Of a stretch of DNA of 64,000 nucleotides, positions 60,087 to 64,000 are shown one piece after another (positions within the stretch are counted from its first letter, which is position 1; each line of letters begins with the position of its first letter). The notes beneath the pieces are model-generated. The model was not told the origin of the DNA and searched no databases. It saw only the letters and a list, made by a program, of their open reading frames with translations. Made by a program: the position numbers and the translations under genes. Source of the stretch: Rhodobacteraceae bacterium UBA6213 (GTDB lineage Bacteria; Pseudomonadota; Alphaproteobacteria; Rhodobacterales; Rhodobacteraceae); the NCBI GenBank assembly GCA_002421605.1, contig DISJ01000016.1:210787-274786 (forward strand), read 5' to 3'.

Positions 60087-62030
60087 ATGAGTCTGCCCCA
60101 CGGTTTCCTCGAAGAACTGCGCTCCCGTGTCTCGATCAGCAAGGTGGTCGGGCGCAAAGTCACATGGGATCAGCGCAAGTCAAACCAGGCAAAGGGCGAT
60201 CTCTGGGCGCCGTGCCCGTTCCATCAAGAAAAAACCGCGTCTTTTCATGTCGATGACCGCAAGGGCTATTATTATTGCTTTGGCTGCCACGCCAAAGGCG
60301 ACGCGCTAAGCTTTCTGCGCGAGACCGAGAACATGACTTTCATGGAGGCGGTCGAAGAGTTGGCGCGCGAGGCGGGCATGGCCGTGCCAGCCGCCGACCC
60401 GCGCGCGGCCGCCATTGCCGACCAGCGCACCGAACTTGCCAAAGTGATGGAAGAGGCGGTGCGCCACTACCGGCTGCAACTGCGCACCCAAGCGGGGTTG
60501 GCAGCGCGCGACTACCTTGCGCGGCGCAAGCTGGGGCAGACCGCGCTCGACCGTTTTGAAATCGGCTTTGCGCCTGACCATCGGCAGGGTCTTTTTCAGG
60601 CGCTGCGCGGCAAGGGTATCGCCGCCGATCTGATCGTCGAGGCGGGGCTCTGCGCGCGCCCCGATGGAGGTGGTGAACCTTACGATCGCTTTCGCGACCG
60701 TATCATCTACCCAATCCGCGATGCGCGCGGCCGCTGCATTGGCCTTGGCGGGCGCGCGATGGACCCTGCGGCGCGTGCCAAATACCTCAACAGCCCCGAG
60801 ACTCCGCTGTTTGATAAAGGCCGCAGCCTTTACAACCACGGCCCCGCACGCGAGGCCTGCGGCAAGGGCGCGCCCCTGATCGTGGCCGAAGGCTATATGG
60901 ACGTGATCGCACTGGTCGAGGCGGGCTTTGCCGGGGCTGTGGCCCCACTCGGCACCGCCGTGACCGAGGAACAGTTGCGCATGCTCTGGCGCGTGCACCC
61001 CGAACCGGTGATTGCGCTTGATGGGGACAAGGCAGGCATCAACGCCGCGCTGCGTCTGGCCGATCTGGCGCTGCCGTTGCTCGAGGCGGGGCAGGGGCTG
61101 CGCTTTGCCATATTGCCCGGCGGGCAAGACCCCGATGATCTCATTCGCGCCGAAGGAGCCGCGTCGATGGCGCGCGTCATCGAGGGTGCGGCCCCGATGG
61201 TGCGCCTGCTCTGGCAGCGCGAAACCGAGGGGCGCGTGCTCGACAGCCCCGAGCGGCGCGCTGCCCTCGACAAGGCGTTGAAAGCCGTGATCGCGCGCAT
61301 CACCGACCCGTCGATCAAGGCCCATTACGCAGCCGAAATCAAAGAGCTGCGGCGCGAAATTTTCGGCAATCAGCGGCCCCGTACCGCGGCCCGCACCGGC
61401 AGCCGCGATGCCAAGGGCAAATGGGTGCCCCCGCCAGAACCGCCGCGCGCCGCCACGCTTTCGTCGATGTTGGCCAGCAATCTGGGGCTAGAGGGCACCG
61501 AGCGGCTGCGTGAGGCGATGATTCTTGCAATCTGCGCGCGCCACCCCGGCCTCGTAGCCGAGTTTGAAAACCAGATAGAGCGGCTGTCGCTGCACGACCC
61601 CGCGCTGGAAACCCTGCGCCGCGTGTTTTTGCGCCATAGCCACGAATCAGGCGAACGAATCGCCCAGCAGCTTGCCGCAGAGGCGGGCGAGGTGCTTGAA
61701 CACCTGCTAGCGCAGCCCCATGTTCGCATTGCACCCCCGGTGCGCCCCGATGCCGCCACAGACCTTGCCCGCATGTGTCTTGCCGAAGAACTTGCAAAAC
61801 TTGCCGCCGCCCGCGCCGCCCGCGCCGAAATTGCCGATGCGGCAGAAGACCTTGCGGGTCTGGCCGATGAAGGCGTCACATGGCGACTTGGGCAGGCGGC
61901 GCGTGCGCGCCACCTTGCCGAGCGCTCGAAACTGGATGAGGCAGGCGAGTTTGGTGAAGACCGCGAGGCGATGTCGGCATGGCTGCAAAGCCTGCTCGAC
62001 GGATCTGGGCCAAGAAATGGCGATGGGTAA
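60087..62030 (+). CDS. dnaG: DNA primase
   Basis: A 647-residue primase: N-terminal zinc domain CPFHQEKTASFHV...YYYCFGCHAKGD (CHC2 type), RNA-polymerase domain, TOPRIM LIVAEGYMDVIALVEAGF and ALDGDKAG, and a C-terminal region that binds DnaB helicase. It lays RNA primers at replication forks. The start at 60087 (MSLPHGFLEELRSRVSISKVVG) matches the family; an in-frame ATG 30 nt earlier lacks homology. It is followed by rpoD, the usual dnaG-rpoD pair. Confidence 0.97.
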   Translation: MSLPHGFLEELRSRVSISKVVGRKVTWDQRKSNQAKGDLWAPCPFHQEKTASFHVDDRKGYYYCFGCHAKGDALSFLRETENMTFMEAVEELAREAGMAVPAADPRAAAIADQRTELAKVMEEAVRHYRLQLRTQAGLAARDYLARRKLGQTALDRFEIGFAPDHRQGLFQALRGKGIAADLIVEAGLCARPDGGGEPYDRFRDRIIYPIRDARGRCIGLGGRAMDPAARAKYLNSPETPLFDKGRSLYNHGPAREACGKGAPLIVAEGYMDVIALVEAGFAGAVAPLGTAVTEEQLRMLWRVHPEPVIALDGDKAGINAALRLADLALPLLEAGQGLRFAILPGGQDPDDLIRAEGAASMARVIEGAAPMVRLLWQRETEGRVLDSPERRAALDKALKAVIARITDPSIKAHYAAEIKELRREIFGNQRPRTAARTGSRDAKGKWVPPPEPPRAATLSSMLASNLGLEGTERLREAMILAICARHPGLVAEFENQIERLSLHDPALETLRRVFLRHSHESGERIAQQLAAEAGEVLEHLLAQPHVRIAPPVRPDAATDLARMCLAEELAKLAAARAARAEIADAAEDLAGLADEGVTWRLGQAARARHLAERSKLDEAGEFGEDREAMSAWLQSLLDGSGPRNGDG

Positions 62031-62136
62031 AGCGTGCGTGCGCCGCCCCCCCTGTGATTCGCCCTTGTGATTCGATATGACGGACAAGCGATTCGCCCCG
62101 AAGCCTGACCATCGACCCGCTGTTACGAGGAATACC

Positions 62137-64000
62137 ATGGCCGCCAAGGATACCGACGACGAAAAGCCCGCCGAACAGGATGGCGAAGACGCGCTCGACA
62201 TGAGTCAGGCGGCGGTCAAACGCATGATCGCCGAAGCGCGCGAACGTGGCTACATCACCTACGATCAGCTGAACGCCGCGCTGCCCCCCGAGCACGCCTC
62301 GTCCGAGCAGATCGAAGACGTGATGTCGATGCTGTCCGAAATGGGCATCAACGTGATCGAGAATGACGAGGCCGACGAAGCAGAGCCTGTGGGCGAGTTG
62401 GTCGAAACCTCCTCGGCCTCGCGCGAAGTCGCTGTTTCGACAACGCAAAGCGAAACGCTTGACCGCACCGACGACCCGGTGCGCATGTATCTGCGCGAGA
62501 TGGGCTCGGTGGAACTGCTTAGCCGCGAAGGCGAAATCGCCATCGCCAAGCGCATCGAGGCCGGGCGCAATACGATGATCGCGGGCCTGTGCGAAAGCCC
62601 GCTGACCTTTCAGGCCATCACCATCTGGCGCGACGAACTTTTGAGCGAAGACATCCTTCTGCGCGATGTGATCGACCTTGAAACCACGTTCGGGCGCACC
62701 CTCGACGATGAGGCAGATGGCGACGAGCCTGTAATGGACGCCGCCGAGGTCACCCCCGGCAACCGCCGTGGCGCGGCCGAAGAACCCGAGCTTGACGCCG
62801 ACGGCAACCCGATTCAGGCCGCCGACGACGATGACGAAGATGACGAAGGCGCCAACATGAGCCTTGCGGCCATGGAAGCCGCGCTCAAGCCCAAGGTTCT
62901 GGAAACGCTGGAACTTATCGCAAACGACTATATCCAACTTGCCGAAATGCAAGACCTGCGCATGTCGGCGACGCTGAACGAAGACGGCACTTTTTCCAAG
63001 GTTGACGAAGCGGCCTACCAGAAACTGCGGTCCGAAATCGTGGTCATGGTGAACGGGCTGCATCTGCACAACAACCGCATCGAAGCCCTGATCGACCAGC
63101 TTTACGGCATCAACAAGCGCATCATGGCGATCGACTCGGGCATGGTGAAATTGGCTGACGCCGCGCGCATCAACCGGCGCGAATTCATCGACGAATACCG
63201 CAACTACGAGCTTGATCCGACTTGGCTTGAACGGATGGCGGCCAAATCTGGCCGTGGCTGGCAAGCGCTGATCGAAAAAAGCCGCGACAAGGTCGAGGCG
63301 CTGCGCACCGAGATGGCGCAGGTTGGCACCTATGTGGGTGTCGATATTTCCGAATTCCGCCGCATCGTGAATCAGGTGCAAAAGGGCGAAAAAGAAGCCC
63401 GTCAGGCGAAAAAGGAAATGGTCGAGGCAAACCTGCGCCTCGTTATTTCGATTGCGAAAAAATACACCAATCGCGGCCTGCAATTTCTGGATCTGATTCA
63501 GGAAGGCAACATTGGCCTGATGAAGGCGGTTGATAAGTTTGAATACCGCCGCGGCTACAAGTTCAGCACCTACGCGACGTGGTGGATTCGCCAAGCGATC
63601 ACCCGCAGCATCGCCGATCAGGCCCGCACCATCCGTATTCCGGTGCACATGATCGAAACGATCAACAAGCTGGTGCGCACGGGTCGCCAAATGCTGCACG
63701 AGATCGGGCGCGAGGCAACGCCCGAAGAACTGGCCGAAAAGCTGCAGATGCCGCTCGAAAAGGTCCGCAAGGTGATGAAAATTGCCAAGGAGCCGATTTC
63801 GCTGGAAACCCCGATTGGCGATGAAGAAGACAGTCAGCTTGGCGACTTTATCGAGGACAAGAACGCGATTCTGCCGCTGGATTCAGCCATTCAGGAAAAC
63901 CTGAAGGAAACCACAACGCGCGTTCTCGCCTCGCTTACCCCGCGCGAAGAACGTGTGCTGCGGATGCGCTTTGGTATCGGCATGAACACCGACCACACGC
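62137..64000 (+). CDS. rpoD: RNA polymerase sigma-70 (housekeeping), partial at the window end
   Basis: The frame from 62137 (MAAKDTDDEKPAEQDG, RBS GAGG upstream) runs open to the last base: 621 codons. Region 1.1 and the acidic spacer, region 1.2 (DPVRMYLREMG), region 2 (NLRLVISIAKKYTNRGLQFLDLIQEGNIGLMKAVDKFEYRRGYKFSTYATWWIRQAITR), region 3 and the start of region 4 (LTPREERVLRMRFGIGM) are all visible; the end of region 4 is cut. It is the primary sigma factor. A TGTGATTCG pair lies just upstream (62053 and 62066). Confidence 0.97.
   Translation, partial: MAAKDTDDEKPAEQDGEDALDMSQAAVKRMIAEARERGYITYDQLNAALPPEHASSEQIEDVMSMLSEMGINVIENDEADEAEPVGELVETSSASREVAVSTTQSETLDRTDDPVRMYLREMGSVELLSREGEIAIAKRIEAGRNTMIAGLCESPLTFQAITIWRDELLSEDILLRDVIDLETTFGRTLDDEADGDEPVMDAAEVTPGNRRGAAEEPELDADGNPIQAADDDDEDDEGANMSLAAMEAALKPKVLETLELIANDYIQLAEMQDLRMSATLNEDGTFSKVDEAAYQKLRSEIVVMVNGLHLHNNRIEALIDQLYGINKRIMAIDSGMVKLADAARINRREFIDEYRNYELDPTWLERMAAKSGRGWQALIEKSRDKVEALRTEMAQVGTYVGVDISEFRRIVNQVQKGEKEARQAKKEMVEANLRLVISIAKKYTNRGLQFLDLIQEGNIGLMKAVDKFEYRRGYKFSTYATWWIRQAITRSIADQARTIRIPVHMIETINKLVRTGRQMLHEIGREATPEELAEKLQMPLEKVRKVMKIAKEPISLETPIGDEEDSQLGDFIEDKNAILPLDSAIQENLKETTTRVLASLTPREERVLRMRFGIGMNTDHT

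Noticed and set aside
61876..63699. A 607-codon open frame on the minus strand across dnaG's end and rpoD
   Set aside because: It is antisense to rpoD, whose domains are unmistakable on the plus strand. The minus-strand translation is His/Phe-rich low-meaning sequence typical of a GC-rich shadow frame.
1..64000. CRISPR arrays, prophage genes, rRNA operon or toxin-antitoxin pairs
   Set aside because: I looked for regularly spaced repeats, phage structural genes, rRNA sequence and typical small two-gene toxin units and found none that could be supported.

Overview
The window is a high-GC (roughly 60-65% by eye) chromosomal segment of an alphaproteobacterium, most likely a member of the Rhodobacteraceae/Rhodobacterales. 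Evidence: strongly GC3-biased codons, many ATGA-type gene overlaps, the rsmI-yraN-gshB cluster beside an LpoA-like lipoprotein and glnD-murJ, a dnaG-rpoD pair, LiuR-like MerR regulators beside fatty-acid genes, and an alphaproteobacterial tRNA-Glu. It is mostly core genome with one degraded insertion-sequence patch and one coherent accessory catabolic locus.

Layout. 1-5.6 kb (minus strand): fatty-acid/acyl-CoA cluster with two tandem cupins, thiolase, GST, a small ribbon-helix-helix-like protein, acyl-CoA dehydrogenase and two tandem MerR regulators. 5.8-8.1 kb (plus): two PaaI-type thioesterases and a MATE exporter. 8.2-22.6 kb: housekeeping genes trpS, an inactive rhomboid-like membrane protein, murJ, glnD, an LpoA-like lipoprotein, rsmI, yraN, gshB, comM/yifB, a GST with a cysteine tail, a ChaN-like protein and coaBC. 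22.7-29.1 kb: cytochrome P460, TetR, ECF sigma plus zinc-finger protein, LLM flavoenzyme, P1B-4 metal ATPase and a VIT-family Fe/Mn transporter.

29.1-40.1 kb is the most interesting part. It holds an rpoN (sigma-54) gene, a five-gene oligopeptide-type ABC importer, a cytoplasmic C45/Ntn-type amidohydrolase, a sigma-54 activator without a sensor domain, and an AtuA-family/DUF4387 pair. The importer operon and the AtuA pair are each preceded by a near-identical -24/-12 promoter and by an inverted repeat of identical geometry (13-bp arms, 11-bp spacer) 90-115 bp upstream. The locus therefore looks like a self-contained sigma-54 regulon: its own sigma factor, activator, enhancers, importer, hydrolase and downstream enzymes. 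Its substrate is unknown.

40.2-46.5 kb: Old Yellow Enzyme, hemolysin-III-like protein and an RND efflux adaptor/pump pair. 46.5-48.2 kb: a patch of IS110, IS481 and IS3 remnants and a truncated membrane glycosyltransferase next to tRNA-Glu(UUC). 48.3-53.5 kb (minus): recJ, glpX, ceramidase-like protein, hom and a small lipoprotein. 53.6-58.1 kb: TetR with its own palindrome, pirin, and three Tad-pilus-type genes (two TadE-like, one TadG-like with a VWA domain). 58.4-64 kb (plus): glutamate dehydrogenase, dnaG and the 5' part of rpoD, which runs off the window. Both window edges cut genes.
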